64,000 nt of DNA from Nitrospira sp. (GCA_022226955.1 CP092079.1:1395053-1459052), one strand, 5' to 3'; positions 15,838 to 25,519 are shown, numbered from the stretch's first letter. Numbers and translations are program-made. Notes: generated by a model from the letters alone, not told the origin.

Positions 15838-15906
15838 GCGTCACTCCTTCTCGACAGTTATCAGAGTGCAGCCTCATCCATCCGACGACACGCCGACGAC
15901 ACGGAA

Positions 15907-16518
15907 TTACGGAACGCGCGGCTCCATTGAACGGATCGCCGCGGCGATCTCTTCGCTCACGACGGCGAGCGCGCGGCTGTAGGCCGACGCAATCGCCCCG
16001 TACCCTTCGCCTTCTACGGGAAGACGGACGTTCGAACGCCCCTGCTTCTTCTGCTCTCCCCCATCCGGCAAAGCACGCTTGATCGCCCAGAACGCTTCCA
16101 GCCAGACATCTTTTCCATTGTTCGTTTCAAACCGGGGCAGATCCACCGCCAGGCGATACCCGGCCGGTCCGCTTCTGTGCTGGGGATAGACCCAGACCTC
16201 TTCGGTTCCCAGAATCCGCCCCAGGTTCTCCGCAAGGACGCGAGGGATGTCTCGCTTCAGAGCCTCCGCCCATCGATGCTCCTCGATAAACGACACGGCA
16301 TTCGGCCCGGATCGCACGACGAATTGCGGCCGATCGACAACCTCCGAGAGCGTCGTCGGCTCAATCGCGATCCGGACACCAGTCTTTCCTGCGGCCTCGC
16401 GCCCTGCCGGCGCTTCCGCGCTCAAGGTATAAAAATAGGTCGGTGGCGAAGACAGGCATCCGCCCGTCGCCCCAACGACCGCCACTACCACGACCGCGCG
16501 CACGATCCGCCGCATCAT
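15907..16518 (-). CDS. pqiC: PqiC-like auxiliary lipoprotein
   Basis: The 203-residue protein has a lipoprotein signal with Cys21 (GATGGC), followed by the YFYTL motif of the ABC-transport auxiliary family (PqiC/YmbA). In Escherichia coli PqiC sits in the outer membrane and binds the end of the PqiB needle that carries lipids across the periplasm. It overlaps pqiB by 4 bases (ATGA), so the two are translationally coupled at the end of the pqiA-pqiA-pqiB-pqiC operon. Confidence 0.85.
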   Translation of the reverse strand: MMRRIVRAVVVVAVVGATGGCLSSPPTYFYTLSAEAPAGREAAGKTGVRIAIEPTTLSEVVDRPQFVVRSGPNAVSFIEEHRWAEALKRDIPRVLAENLGRILGTEEVWVYPQHRSGPAGYRLAVDLPRFETNNGKDVWLEAFWAIKRALPDGGEQKKQGRSNVRLPVEGEGYGAIASAYSRALAVVSEEIAAAIRSMEPRVP

Positions 16519-18140
16519 TGCGCACCTTCCTTCTTGCCGCGCAGCAGCGCTTCCGGATGCCGTTCAAGATAATCCGACAACAACCGGAGGGATTCCGCGG
16601 TCCGTCCCAACTCCCTCAAGGTGTTCTGCAATTCCACCTGTGTCGGCGATCCATCTTCGAGTGTGCGCTCGGCCACTTTCAAGGTGTGGCGCAAGTCGTC
16701 GAGCGTCTGCTTGATCTCCGGAGTCACGTCATCTTGGAACTGCTCAATAAAACGGTCGCCCTTTTCAAGCGTCTTGGTCAAGGCCTGAAGCGCGGTCCTG
16801 AAATCCGTCCCAATCCCTTCAAACGGGAACGTGCGAAGCGCTTTCGATAAATGCACGACCAGTTTCTGAATCTCTTCGGTGAGGCCCGGCACCGTCGGGA
16901 TGGCCGGCGGATCGTGCGCCCAGTCCATCTTCGCGGGCGCGGCCCCAGGGAAAAAGTCCAAGGCCACGTATAATTGACCGGTCAGCAAACTCCCCACTCC
17001 CAATTGCGCGCGAAACCCATTCGCTACGACTTGGTCCCAGCGCGTACGCAGGCGCTGCTGGTCGCTCTCCAGAAAATCTGGCGAGGCATGCTTCATCATC
17101 GCCACCAACCGGCTGGGATAGAGTTCCACCTCGACAGGAAACCGAAACACGGTATTCGACTCGTCCGTTTCCACATTCATGGATTTGACTTCTCCAACGA
17201 TGATGCCCCGAAAGTCCACGGGAGCCCCGACCGTCAACCCTCGCAAGGAATGCGGGAAATACATCACGAAACGTTCCACGATCAAATCCTGATGCTTCAT
17301 CGCTTCTTCCCGCGTCGCCGCGAGGCGAAACTCCTGCCCCGCCGCCGCGGGCTGGTCCAATTCGGCTCCAGGCGGCATTTCAAACGTCACGCCGCCGATC
17401 AAAAGGGACACGAGCGATTGCATATCGACTTTCACGCCCGTGGCATTGAGCGAAACATCGACCCCGCTGGCATTCCAAAACCGAGTATTCGTCGTGATAT
17501 ACCGGTCATAGGGCTTGTCGACAAAAATCTTAAACGTGACGCCTTGCCCGTCCTGATCCACTTCATGCGCAATCACTTTCCCCACGGCTTCTTGGCGAAA
17601 AAACACGGGGGACCCGACTTCCAGCGACCCAAGCGTTTCAGCGCGAAGTACGAACTGCCGGCCAGGCACGTCTCCCGTCACAAGAGGCGCAACCTCCAAT
17701 CCCTCAAAATCCTGCCTCGGGGTGGTGGAATGCCCGATATCGACGCCGATATGAGAGCCAGAAAAAAGCGTCATGAGGCCCGAGACTTGCCCTCCGGCGA
17801 CGCGCGGTCGCACAACCCAAAACCGCGTGTCCTCGACCAAATACGGCGTCATGCTCTTATCCAATTCGACCGTGACAATCACCTTGCTAAGATCGTCGCT
17901 GACCTCAATCGTTTTGACTTGCCCAATGTCCACATTTTTGTATGCGACCTTCGTTTTTCGCGCTTCGAGCCCTTCGGCCGTTTTGAATGTGATGGTGATC
18001 GTAGGCCCCTTCTCCATGATGCCTTTGATCATGAGCCAGCCGGCGACAGCGGCCGCAAGGATCGGCACAATCCAGACAAGCCGCGCAGACCATCCCCAGG
18101 TGCGTTGGGGTCGAGCCTCCGGAAGATTACGAATGTCCAT
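16515..18140 (-). CDS. pqiB: PqiB-like MCE-domain lipid transport protein
   Basis: The start at 18140 gives 541 residues and overlaps the upstream gene by 14 bases. One N-terminal membrane helix (about 20-42) is followed by three MCE/MlaD units, each with the pattern VxYKxxxIGxVxxI or DFRGIIVGEVKS, around 55, 170 and 290. A C-terminal coiled-coil region (about 430-530) follows, as in needle-forming PqiB. Such proteins build a tunnel for lipid movement between inner and outer membrane. Gene order supports the assignment. Confidence 0.9.
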   Translation of the reverse strand: MDIRNLPEARPQRTWGWSARLVWIVPILAAAVAGWLMIKGIMEKGPTITITFKTAEGLEARKTKVAYKNVDIGQVKTIEVSDDLSKVIVTVELDKSMTPYLVEDTRFWVVRPRVAGGQVSGLMTLFSGSHIGVDIGHSTTPRQDFEGLEVAPLVTGDVPGRQFVLRAETLGSLEVGSPVFFRQEAVGKVIAHEVDQDGQGVTFKIFVDKPYDRYITTNTRFWNASGVDVSLNATGVKVDMQSLVSLLIGGVTFEMPPGAELDQPAAAGQEFRLAATREEAMKHQDLIVERFVMYFPHSLRGLTVGAPVDFRGIIVGEVKSMNVETDESNTVFRFPVEVELYPSRLVAMMKHASPDFLESDQQRLRTRWDQVVANGFRAQLGVGSLLTGQLYVALDFFPGAAPAKMDWAHDPPAIPTVPGLTEEIQKLVVHLSKALRTFPFEGIGTDFRTALQALTKTLEKGDRFIEQFQDDVTPEIKQTLDDLRHTLKVAERTLEDGSPTQVELQNTLRELGRTAESLRLLSDYLERHPEALLRGKKEGAQ

Positions 18141-18786
18141 CAGTGCTCTCTCGCAAGGAAGGTGCATCGGCCTGCGAATCCCAGATCAGTCGAGGATCGA
18201 ACTGCTTCGCCGCGAGCATCGTCAGGACCACAACGGCGCCAAAGGCGACCGCCCCCAATCCTACGCTGACCGTCGCAAACGAGTGCATCTGGACCAACGC
18301 CACCGAAATTGTCACCACAAAAATGTCCAACATGGACCACCGGCCGATAAACTCCACCACGCGATACATCTTGGTCCGGTCGAGCGGGTCCCAGGTCGAC
18401 CGGCGCTGAACCGACAGCACCAGGAAAGTCAGGATGGCCAGCTTGGCCGCGGGCACGAAAATACTGGCGATGAGCACGATGCCGGCGAGCGCCCATGAGC
18501 CGGAGGCCCAGAGATAGACGATTCCGCTCATGATCGTGTCGGACTGAGCGGAGAACAACGAGTCGGTATGCATCACCGGCAGGATATTGGCAGGAATGTA
18601 CAACAGGTATCCCGTCAGCAACAAGGCCCAGGTCCGGCTGATGCTGTTCGGCTTCCGCCAATGCAGCCTCTCCCCACACCGGCTGCACCGCGCGTCGGTC
18701 GCACCAGGGATGGACTCCGTCACGCGATGGCAAATCGGACACCCATAGAAGCCCAGTTGCGCAGCCGTCATGACGCCGCCGTTCAT
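18127..18786 (-). CDS. pqiA: PqiA-like membrane protein, second half
   Basis: Start is the ATG of an ATGA overlap with the upstream gene, giving 219 residues. It begins with a zinc-ribbon (CPIC ... CSRC within residues 8-35), then four membrane helices typical of the PqiA domain (for example TWALLLTGYLLYIPANILPVM). In E. coli PqiA the two zinc-ribbon/four-helix modules are one protein; here each is its own gene. Both probably associate at the inner membrane with PqiB. Confidence 0.85.
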   Translation of the reverse strand: MNGGVMTAAQLGFYGCPICHRVTESIPGATDARCSRCGERLHWRKPNSISRTWALLLTGYLLYIPANILPVMHTDSLFSAQSDTIMSGIVYLWASGSWALAGIVLIASIFVPAAKLAILTFLVLSVQRRSTWDPLDRTKMYRVVEFIGRWSMLDIFVVTISVALVQMHSFATVSVGLGAVAFGAVVVLTMLAAKQFDPRLIWDSQADAPSLRESTDGHS

Positions 18787-19391
18787 GACAGCGCCCGCAC
18801 TTTCGCCCAAACCTCATCCGGATCGAACGTCATCCCGCCGACGATCAGGATCGGAACCATCGCGGCAAACGCCCACAGCGCAATCCCGATCTCCACCTGC
18901 GCCAGTTGCTCCAGCTTGAAGAGCGAGACGAGCACGCCGAGGAAAAAGACTTCCATCATGCTCCATGGACGGACGGCCTCCAAGATCCGCAAAACCGGCA
19001 CCGCTCCTTGGATCAGATAGTTGAAGTGAAGGGGAACCAGGAGAAACAGCACCAGTCCAATTTGAATGCTCGGCGAGACGATCGTGGTCAGACCAACCAG
19101 CACCGCCACCTCGGCATGCCCCTCCTGCCACAGCACCGAAACCGCGTCATACAGGCTCGCCGCCTGCCGATGGCCCTGCATGTCAATGCCTGCGATGGGA
19201 TAGATATTCGCGATCAGGAATAGAAACAACCCGGCCACCGCATACGCCAAGGTATGTTGAAGGCCGTTCCGGCACGAGCGATAGAGAACGGCATCGCATC
19301 GGCCGCAGTGGGCCGCGCCGCCGAGCGGCAATGACACTCGCCGCTGAAGACAATCGCAGTCGGGACACGCGATTAATTCGGAGACATCCAT
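18783..19391 (-). CDS. pqiA: PqiA-like membrane protein, first half
   Basis: The 202-residue protein has a zinc ribbon (CPDC at residues 9-12 and CGRC at about 31-34), then four predicted membrane helices with FLFLIANIYPIAGI, the Pro-containing PqiA signature. It heads the four-gene operon for a PqiABC-type lipid transport system. The two separate PqiA modules are coupled by a 4-base stop/start overlap, so a 1:1 ratio is likely. Confidence 0.85.
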   Translation of the reverse strand: MDVSELIACPDCDCLQRRVSLPLGGAAHCGRCDAVLYRSCRNGLQHTLAYAVAGLFLFLIANIYPIAGIDMQGHRQAASLYDAVSVLWQEGHAEVAVLVGLTTIVSPSIQIGLVLFLLVPLHFNYLIQGAVPVLRILEAVRPWSMMEVFFLGVLVSLFKLEQLAQVEIGIALWAFAAMVPILIVGGMTFDPDEVWAKVRALS

Positions 19392-19578
19392 CGGCCGTCC
19401 ATCAGAGTGAGCCTGTCCGTTTCGAGCGTCGCATGACCAATGCGCAGAAGCGCTGTCGCCTCGGCCGGCGATCGATCACACGAGACTGATTCTACGCATT
19501 ACTTTTGACCACGGAGTGAGATCGAGGCAAGAGCAGCACCTCTTGTCCAGCCGCTCTAATTCCGTTATGGTCAGTCGT

Positions 19579-19734
19579 ATGAGCGACATGACCTGGCAAC
19601 TCTTGATGTCCGCCATCGTGGGGCTGATCCTCACTATTGCCTACCGGCTCTACCGAAAGCGGGTCCATGCCAAACAGGCCGACAAACTCCTATCGGATGT
19701 CGTGAAAGGCATGGACGCATTTCGCCGCCGCTGA
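19579..19734 (+). CDS. Small single-helix membrane protein, unknown
   Basis: An open frame of about 51 residues begins at MSDMTWQLL, with one membrane helix (about 5-24) followed by a strongly basic stretch (YRLYRKRVHAK) and a soluble tail. Upstream in-frame ATGs at 19516 and 19567 are possible starts. No good ribosome site is visible, so the call is tentative. It lies between the divergent pqi operon and the convergent gene at 19761. Confidence 0.4.
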   Translation: MSDMTWQLLMSAIVGLILTIAYRLYRKRVHAKQADKLLSDVVKGMDAFRRR

Positions 19735-19760
19735 CGCGCGCTGCCGCAACGCCCTCGGAC

Positions 19761-20246
19761 TCAGTAGACGAGGGGGATTTGCTGCGCCAGTTCGAACCTT
19801 AACAGCGTGCGGATTTTGCTTTCCATTTGCAGATACCGCGCGGTTTTTGTCGCCGGCAGCACCTTTCCGACTTTATCCGCATACGTGCGCCGCAACTTGG
19901 CTTCCGTGTCTTCGACGGCAAGATATTCGTTCAAAAGCTGCTGGGCCATGTCTTCGGTGATATGCCCCTTCCCCTCTTCGTAGCCCTGCGCATAGGTCAT
20001 AATCGTCCGACCGAGGCGGTCATTCAGATCCTTGAGGTCGGCTTGATAAGACTCGTAGATGGGCCAAAACTGCTTGGCCTCCGCTTCGGTGAGATCCATG
20101 TTTCCAGCGATCAGCAATTTTTTGTCGGCTTTGAGTTTTTCTTTCAAAATCTCCATGTTGGCATCAGACACGCCACCGCCTTCCGCCATCACCGCAACCG
20201 GTGCAAGCAACACCGCGACAAATAGAAGACTCGCGCATTTCATCAT
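19761..20246 (-). CDS. Secreted helical protein, unknown
   Basis: The start chosen (ATG 9 bases after AAGGAG) gives 161 residues; an ATG 6 bases further up is an alternative. It has a signal peptide to about residue 20 (VAVMAEGG). The mature part is mostly helical and charged, with motif TEAEAKQFWPIYESYQ. That pattern recalls small periplasmic Spy/LTXXQ-like or transcription-linked heptahelical proteins, but I cannot name a family with certainty. It stands alone, convergent with nothing strongly linked. Confidence 0.65.
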   Translation of the reverse strand: MMKCASLLFVAVLLAPVAVMAEGGGVSDANMEILKEKLKADKKLLIAGNMDLTEAEAKQFWPIYESYQADLKDLNDRLGRTIMTYAQGYEEGKGHITEDMAQQLLNEYLAVEDTEAKLRRTYADKVGKVLPATKTARYLQMESKIRTLLRFELAQQIPLVY

Positions 20247-20490
20247 GGCCATTCTCTCCTTATTATTCCGAAATATAAAAAGCCGACCCACTCGCACAAC
20301 CGGCACCGTCCTAACACTCTTCGGATGATAACGCTTACTCGCTCGGCATCAATATTGTCAATGGGCCGATCCTCTTGGACCAAACAGCGTTGCCTCCCCT
20401 CTCTGAAGTTTGCTATCGTGCGCTCCGCCTCCATGCCCTGCGCGCAAGATGAATGCCGACGGGCAAACTCTTCCAAGAGGCTACTACCCG

Positions 20491-21963
20491 ATGAATCATT
20501 TCATAAGCACCCGATATGCGGTGACTACATCCACAGGACTGGCTTGCATCCTTTTATGGGGCTTGGCCAGCCTCATGCCGTGGCTCAATGCGCCGCTGGC
20601 GGTTGCGGATTCGGACCTCAGGATTCCCAAGCCCACCGACACGCTCCTGCCGCCTCCGCCGGCGCCGGAAATCCCTCCATCGGTGGTGCATCTTACGGTC
20701 AATGCCACATTGGAACATTTAGATCGGGCACTCGCCAAATCCGTCGATGTCCATCACTATCATGAAGGCGAATGGATTCCGGCGAAGACACAGATCGACG
20801 GCAAGCCCTTCGGCTACCAGTACTATCTCTGGCGAGGCCCTCAAGAATTCAAAGTGGAAGGGAATCGGGTCAGAACGACGTTCCCAGACGTGCGCTATCG
20901 ATTGCAAATCCGTGTGACGGACGCCCAAGATCGCGCCCATACCGGGTCATGCGGATATGGCGGCGCGGAACAGCTACACCGATTGCGCGTCCATGCCGAC
21001 TCCAACTTGCACTGGAAAGACGATTGGGGCCTGCATACAGAGACCCGCTTCAGCGAGCCAGTATTCGAAACCCCTTGCCGGCTCGCTCCGCTCGATATCG
21101 ATGCCACCGACCTTGTGGCAGAGTTTCTCAACGAGCATTTTCCTCCGCTCGCCGCAGCCATCGACCATGTCGTCCTCGCGCAGGTGGAGACAGAACAACG
21201 CGCGGCGCTCATCTGGGCCGCGCTGCAAGAGCCGCTCGAAATTCAGCCTGGCATCTGGCTGACACCGCGCCCCTCAGAGCCTCGGGCTGGCACGCTGACG
21301 GTCGACAGTAATCGTATCGTGCATACCAGCGTCAGTATGGCGTTCACCCCCTCCATCAGCGTCGGTCAAAAACCGATCGTGAACGAACGTCCGCTCCCTC
21401 CCCTTGCCACGGGGCCACTGGACACCACCGGCTTCCACCTCGCGGTTCCGATGCGCATCCCCTACGGTGAACTGAGCAATCTCCTGGGGAAGGAACTCAT
21501 CGGAAAAACGATCAGCTTGCCCATCGGGTCCGACATTCGAATCACCGGGATGCAGGTCTATGGAAGCCACGATCGTCTCATCGGCGCAATCAGAGTTTCC
21601 GGGGGAGTGAATGGCGAGTTGTACTTGAGTGGGCAACCGGCCTTGGCGGATGACGGACAGACGATGGTCTTCCATCGATTCGACTTCACCGTCGACACCG
21701 GCAACCTCTTGGTCAACGCAACGAACCAGCTGATGCACGACAAGATCCGATCGCAGCTCCTACCCAATACGCGACTCGACCTGCGAGACCGTATTCATGC
21801 GCTTCGAAACGGCATTGAGCGGAAACTGAGCCGCCCGCTGGCACTGGGAACGACACTTGACTGCAAGGTGACGGCGTTGAAACCAGCGGCCCTGTACCCA
21901 GTACCCGAAGGCCTGGAAGTTCTGTTCATCGTGGACGGGACATTGACATTGACGACGCAGTAA
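20491..21963 (+). CDS. DUF4403 family secreted protein
   Basis: Starting at MNHFISTRY gives 490 residues with a signal peptide ending near ALAVADSD (about residue 40). The mature sequence, with a Pro-rich spacer and long alternating beta-like segments, matches the general plan of DUF4403 proteins. These resemble lipid-binding (BPI/SMP-like) tubular folds; the biochemical function is not established. A longer reading from 20410 is less likely because the signal peptide would then be internal. Confidence 0.7.
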   Translation: MNHFISTRYAVTTSTGLACILLWGLASLMPWLNAPLAVADSDLRIPKPTDTLLPPPPAPEIPPSVVHLTVNATLEHLDRALAKSVDVHHYHEGEWIPAKTQIDGKPFGYQYYLWRGPQEFKVEGNRVRTTFPDVRYRLQIRVTDAQDRAHTGSCGYGGAEQLHRLRVHADSNLHWKDDWGLHTETRFSEPVFETPCRLAPLDIDATDLVAEFLNEHFPPLAAAIDHVVLAQVETEQRAALIWAALQEPLEIQPGIWLTPRPSEPRAGTLTVDSNRIVHTSVSMAFTPSISVGQKPIVNERPLPPLATGPLDTTGFHLAVPMRIPYGELSNLLGKELIGKTISLPIGSDIRITGMQVYGSHDRLIGAIRVSGGVNGELYLSGQPALADDGQTMVFHRFDFTVDTGNLLVNATNQLMHDKIRSQLLPNTRLDLRDRIHALRNGIERKLSRPLALGTTLDCKVTALKPAALYPVPEGLEVLFIVDGTLTLTTQ

Positions 21964-22283
21964 TCGCTGCCGCCGCTCATATTCAGTTCACGCTCCCTTG
22001 GCTGAAGCCAAGAGCTGACCACGTTGGATCAAAGAACCAGCCGTTTCTTCGATCACTGCGACTCTGAAAAATGAGCTGGTTGGCGCGGGAAAATTGGAGC
22101 ATTGACTCGGAAGTAATGGCTCCTGAAGTCGTTTTCAAACACATATTCGCCCGGCATAGAACGGGAGCCTTTTCGTGTATGTTCGTTCGCCCCATAGCCC
22201 AACGCCCGCGCGCTAAGAACCGCGGAAGCAGCGATGCTACGGTTGCAGCTCTCAGTTGAACACGATGGTAGGCTGCTTGCGCG
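21964..22283. other. Intergenic region without recognisable gene
   Basis: About 320 bases lie between the DUF4403 gene and the convergent acetyltransferase gene. No credible coding frame, tRNA or strong hairpin was seen. Confidence 0.5.
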
Positions 22284-22760
22284 TCATGACAGCGTCAACT
22301 CCAAGTACTTAGTGCCTAGCACTGGGTTAAACCGATAGGGGCTGGTGGGCTTGAACCCCAATGACTGATATAGCGTTTGTGCCGCATTCATGGCTGGCAA
22401 CGTATCCAAGAGCAGACGACGATAACCTAACATCTTGGCCCGGACTAAGACTCCGCCAGCAAGTAATCGCCCTACCCCTTGACCTCGCGCCATAGAGCGC
22501 ACATAGAGCCGCTTGACTTCCCCGACGCCATCAGAGAATTTTCGCACACCGACACAACCTAGATAATTGAGCCCTTCCTGAGCCAAGATAAAGGCTCCCG
22601 AAGGAAGAGCATACTCCGCCGAGAAATGCTCCAGTTCATGGCCGATGTTCTGGAACGACAAATCCATATCCAAAGAGCCAATATACTCCTCGACGAGCTG
22701 ACGAGCCGCACACCAGTCTTCGGCGGATTGTGGTTCAACCAAGCGAATAGCCATATTCAT
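22284..22760 (-). CDS. GNAT family N-acetyltransferase
   Basis: Start at MNMAIRLVEP gives 158 residues, the usual length for the fold; a longer frame from 22877 adds low-complexity residues without a ribosome site. The acetyl-CoA pyrophosphate loop is RGQGVGRLL, preceded by VKRLYVR and followed by the LDTLPAMNAAQTLYQSLGF helix typical of GNAT proteins. The acceptor is not predictable. Codon use and GC content are lower than in flanking operons. Confidence 0.8.
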   Translation of the reverse strand: MNMAIRLVEPQSAEDWCAARQLVEEYIGSLDMDLSFQNIGHELEHFSAEYALPSGAFILAQEGLNYLGCVGVRKFSDGVGEVKRLYVRSMARGQGVGRLLAGGVLVRAKMLGYRRLLLDTLPAMNAAQTLYQSLGFKPTSPYRFNPVLGTKYLELTLS

Positions 22761-22877
22761 ACTCAAGCACTCTAACCAGTGTTTAGGCCGATCCGCATAA
22801 GAGCCAGATTCATCGTATCTATCCGTATAACACGTCCCACAGTTTGAAACAGTACGCCTTCGCTGAGGTCGTTTCAA

Positions 22878-23235
22878 TGCGCTGGGTCTGTGGGGTTATT
22901 TGTCACGACAACTTGCGGATCGCGCATCGCCCTCTTTCGGTCTCTTGCCCGAGGCTGAGACGACGAAGTCTTGCAACCGCGACGGCACGGATCAAGGAAC
23001 ACTACTCGACTGCGACAGGATCAAAGGGAAGACTGGTAAGCCCGAGACAAGGATTCCGGAGTCGGATAATAGTCCTGGGAATCTTTTTCAAGCCTCGATC
23101 GATTGTTGAAGAGACTGCCGTAGGTGCCTGCCTCGTTTTTGTGAGACTATTCGACGAGAAGGGTACAGGCGCCAAATGGATTGGCGATTGTGCCCACAAT
23201 CAGCCGTGCAGGAATAGCCAAGGTGTGCGATCTCC
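22878..23235. other. Intergenic region without recognisable gene
   Basis: Open frames here are short and without family motifs or ribosome sites. Nothing functional was recognised; the region sits in a stretch with decayed genes. Confidence 0.45.
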
Positions 23236-24606
23236 TTACAAACCACTCACAAAATACGCCTCCAATGCCACGGACGTGGCCGCCCCGCTACCATCCGCAG
23301 GCACGCACCACAGATCTGGCTGGCTAAAGGCTCCACGCGCAAAACAGGCAAACGAGCCCGTCGATCCACTGAACCAATCGAACCCATTGCTCGTTAACTG
23401 GATCAGCCCACTCCCATCCGCCTTGAGGCTCCAAAGCCCCGTGGCACGTCGGAGAATTATGCGATCCGCAACGAATCCCACCACAAAGTCATCGTGAGCG
23501 GAAAGTAGGAGTAGGGGCGTTTCAACTCCACCGCTTACGGGGATACTGAAGAGTCTATCCGTGGCCCCTCCACGCTGACTGCTCCGGATAATGACCTGCC
23601 CTCCCACGGCTCCCTGCACGTAATTAATATATGGCGTAGTTGTCAGTGCTACTCTCCCTTGCCCGTCACTCAACACACTGAAGACATCGCATTGGTCCGG
23701 TACGATGTCTAAATTGGCTAATGCCACGAGTTTGCACTGGTTATAGGCCACTCGGGTGTCTACGACCGCTCCAAAACTTTCGAGTTTGAGACCAGCACCT
23801 AACTTCACGGTCGGCCCGCCACGCACTGGCACGGTGAATAACTTCGGCATTCCCTCTGGCGATGTAGACGAGGATGGAGAGCGCACGGTGGCATAAATGG
23901 CTTTATCTGCCACAACTCCGCGTATGCCCAGTAACGCCGTAAACGGATCGTTGCCTGGGACTATCAATGGAGGATAGGCCGTTAATTGACGGAGATCACT
24001 GCCGTCAGGAAGCAGGCTAAAATAATTTCCCTCAAACTCAATCAGTGCCCGTCCCCCCGCTTGGCGTGCATAGATGGGTCCATGTAACAGGTCGCCCTGT
24101 CCAGTGGCTGCCACGAGAGTGCTTGACGAATCCCCATTAAGGAGAATGCTGGCGAGCGATGGTGACGAAGGAACAGCAGAGGCATGTAATTCATACGTGT
24201 ACAGCACCCAGGGTTCAATCACATCCTTGAGCTGTATTTCATGAGTAGGGTCATGCACAACAAGATGTCGGTCACTTCCATCGGTTTTAACCGCCCAAAT
24301 GTCGTTCCCGTTAAATACGGGTGGAACCCGCGGAGTCTCATAAACCACGTTCGTGCCAGAAACCACCGTAGCAGTAATCTCAGCGGGCTCATCGGCCAGT
24401 AAGATCTGCCCACTCCCATCGGTCTGGCCCCGCCAAAGCGTATTCCCATGTCTCCATATCAGACCGGCTGAAGGTGGAGGCCCTTGCACGCTAGGTTGTT
24501 GGATTTCCCCCGGCGTAGCATCGCTACCCCCGCTACAACTAAGAAGGGTCAGTGGCAAGAGCAGGGCGAGGATATTGGTGGATAATCCGCTCATTAGTAT
24601 TCGCAT
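23236..24606 (-). CDS. Lipoprotein with TolB-like beta-propeller repeats
   Basis: The 456-residue protein has a lipoprotein signal (LTLLSC, Cys24) and a short Pro/Ser linker. A chain of repeated segments then carries DGSG/DGSD turns (GQTDGSGQILL, VKTDGSDRHLV, LLPDGSDLRQLT, LKADGSGLIQLT), as in TolB/WD40-like or DUF5050 propellers. About six blades are likely. It would sit on the outer membrane facing the periplasm or outside. No enzymatic motif is visible, and the gene has no operon partner. Confidence 0.7.
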   Translation of the reverse strand: MRILMSGLSTNILALLLPLTLLSCSGGSDATPGEIQQPSVQGPPPSAGLIWRHGNTLWRGQTDGSGQILLADEPAEITATVVSGTNVVYETPRVPPVFNGNDIWAVKTDGSDRHLVVHDPTHEIQLKDVIEPWVLYTYELHASAVPSSPSLASILLNGDSSSTLVAATGQGDLLHGPIYARQAGGRALIEFEGNYFSLLPDGSDLRQLTAYPPLIVPGNDPFTALLGIRGVVADKAIYATVRSPSSSTSPEGMPKLFTVPVRGGPTVKLGAGLKLESFGAVVDTRVAYNQCKLVALANLDIVPDQCDVFSVLSDGQGRVALTTTPYINYVQGAVGGQVIIRSSQRGGATDRLFSIPVSGGVETPLLLLSAHDDFVVGFVADRIILRRATGLWSLKADGSGLIQLTSNGFDWFSGSTGSFACFARGAFSQPDLWCVPADGSGAATSVALEAYFVSGL

Positions 24607-24899
24607 AGATCTGGACCTACTTGAAATGACACCAATAGAACGTCACACCGGCGCAATGCAAAACATTGCTGGAACTAGAGTGCCTGGAGTAGTACCACTA
24701 GTCATATCCTTTTAATGACTGTTCTCCTGTGACTAGGCTAGATGCGATCTATCAAAAGGATACTGGCACAAGCCTACGCTTGGAGAGATTAAAAATCACT
24801 ACCCCTAATGGGGGAAGCACATTTGAATCACTAAATACATGTAGGTATAATAACTGAAGTATTAAATAAGAGAAGGTTTCACCTAGCTGATCACCCCCC
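24607..24899. other. AT-richer intergenic region
   Basis: Bases 24720-24890 are distinctly AT-rich relative to the window. The region may hold the promoter of the minus-strand lipoprotein gene, but no clear -35/-10 pair stands out. No gene was recognised. Confidence 0.4.
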
Positions 24900-25140
24900 T
24901 TACCGCTTCCTCCACTCCCCTAGTGGTACAGCAGAAAGGCCAACCCACAACCCTTTCTTAGCCTCCCTCGCTTCCACCTATAGCTTCTCCAATTTGGCAT
25001 TCCCCGGCGCATACTTCCGATACCACCAGCATCTACCGCCTTCGACCAACTCACGGTTGACGTTCATTCCATCCAGCAACGCACATCGGCAATGGTGCGT
25101 CCGTAAGCGATTGGAAGACCTACCTGAGCGATTCTCACGG
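24900..25140 (-). pseudogene. Decayed thermonuclease (SNase-like) gene
   Basis: Minus-strand translation gives the C-terminal part of a staphylococcal-nuclease-like protein in pieces. YGRTIADV (near 25105) is followed by a frameshift into LLDGMNVNREL and CWWYRKYAPGNAKLEKL. A TAG stop follows, then in the same frame VEAREAKKGLW and GEWRKR before a final stop at 24900. The order matches the conserved end of secreted thermonucleases. One frameshift, one nonsense codon and no recognisable N-terminal catalytic half mean it is not functional. It lies next to a tRNA gene. Confidence 0.7.
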
Positions 25141-25291
25141 CAGGTGTCACAGGCCCGCCAAAGGTTCAGGAAATTCCTGGATGGAGATATTCTGTGCGAG
25201 CCGATCATGAAGGACGGGAAGCTCGGATATTGCTTCACCGCAACGGAGACACGTGACCGATACTGTCAGGAATTGAGGTTGTCGATGGAAT

Positions 25292-25367
25292 TGGTGGAGG
25301 GCAGGGGAGTTGAACCCCCGACCCCTACGTTGCGAACGTAGTGCTCTCCCAACTGAGCTAGCCCCCC
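25292..25367 (-). tRNA. tRNA-Ala (anticodon CGC)
   Basis: A full cloverleaf is readable on the minus strand: acceptor GGGGGGC with GCCCTCC, D arm GCTC..GAGC, anticodon stem CTACG/CGTAG with loop TTCGCAA, and T arm with TTCAACT. Discriminator A and an encoded CCA follow. The anticodon CGC reads GCG alanine codons. The adjoining thermonuclease remnant suggests past insertion or turnover at this locus. Confidence 0.95.
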
Positions 25368-25519
25368 ACCTGGCGGAACTGAAGACGCGAGCCGTGAATC
25401 CCGCAGGGTTGGTTGCGCATCAGCGCGCACACTCGATGCTGCGGTAGAAGAACGGGGAGGAAGGGTGGCTCGCAATCCTCTCGCAGCCGGATTATACACA
25501 ACCGCTTCGTGAGTCTCTA

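Noticed and set aside
22844-23497. A 217-codon plus-strand frame overlapping the lipoprotein end
   Set aside because: It has low similarity to any protein pattern and no ribosome site, and it overlaps the coding strand of the propeller lipoprotein.
24765-24784. A TGGCAC-containing sigma-54 promoter near 24765
   Set aside because: The GC element is one base off the required spacing and no downstream plus-strand gene exists.
24994-25341. A plus-strand frame ending in GRGVEPPTPTLRT
   Set aside because: The end is translation through the tRNA-Ala gene, and the rest is antisense to the thermonuclease remnant.
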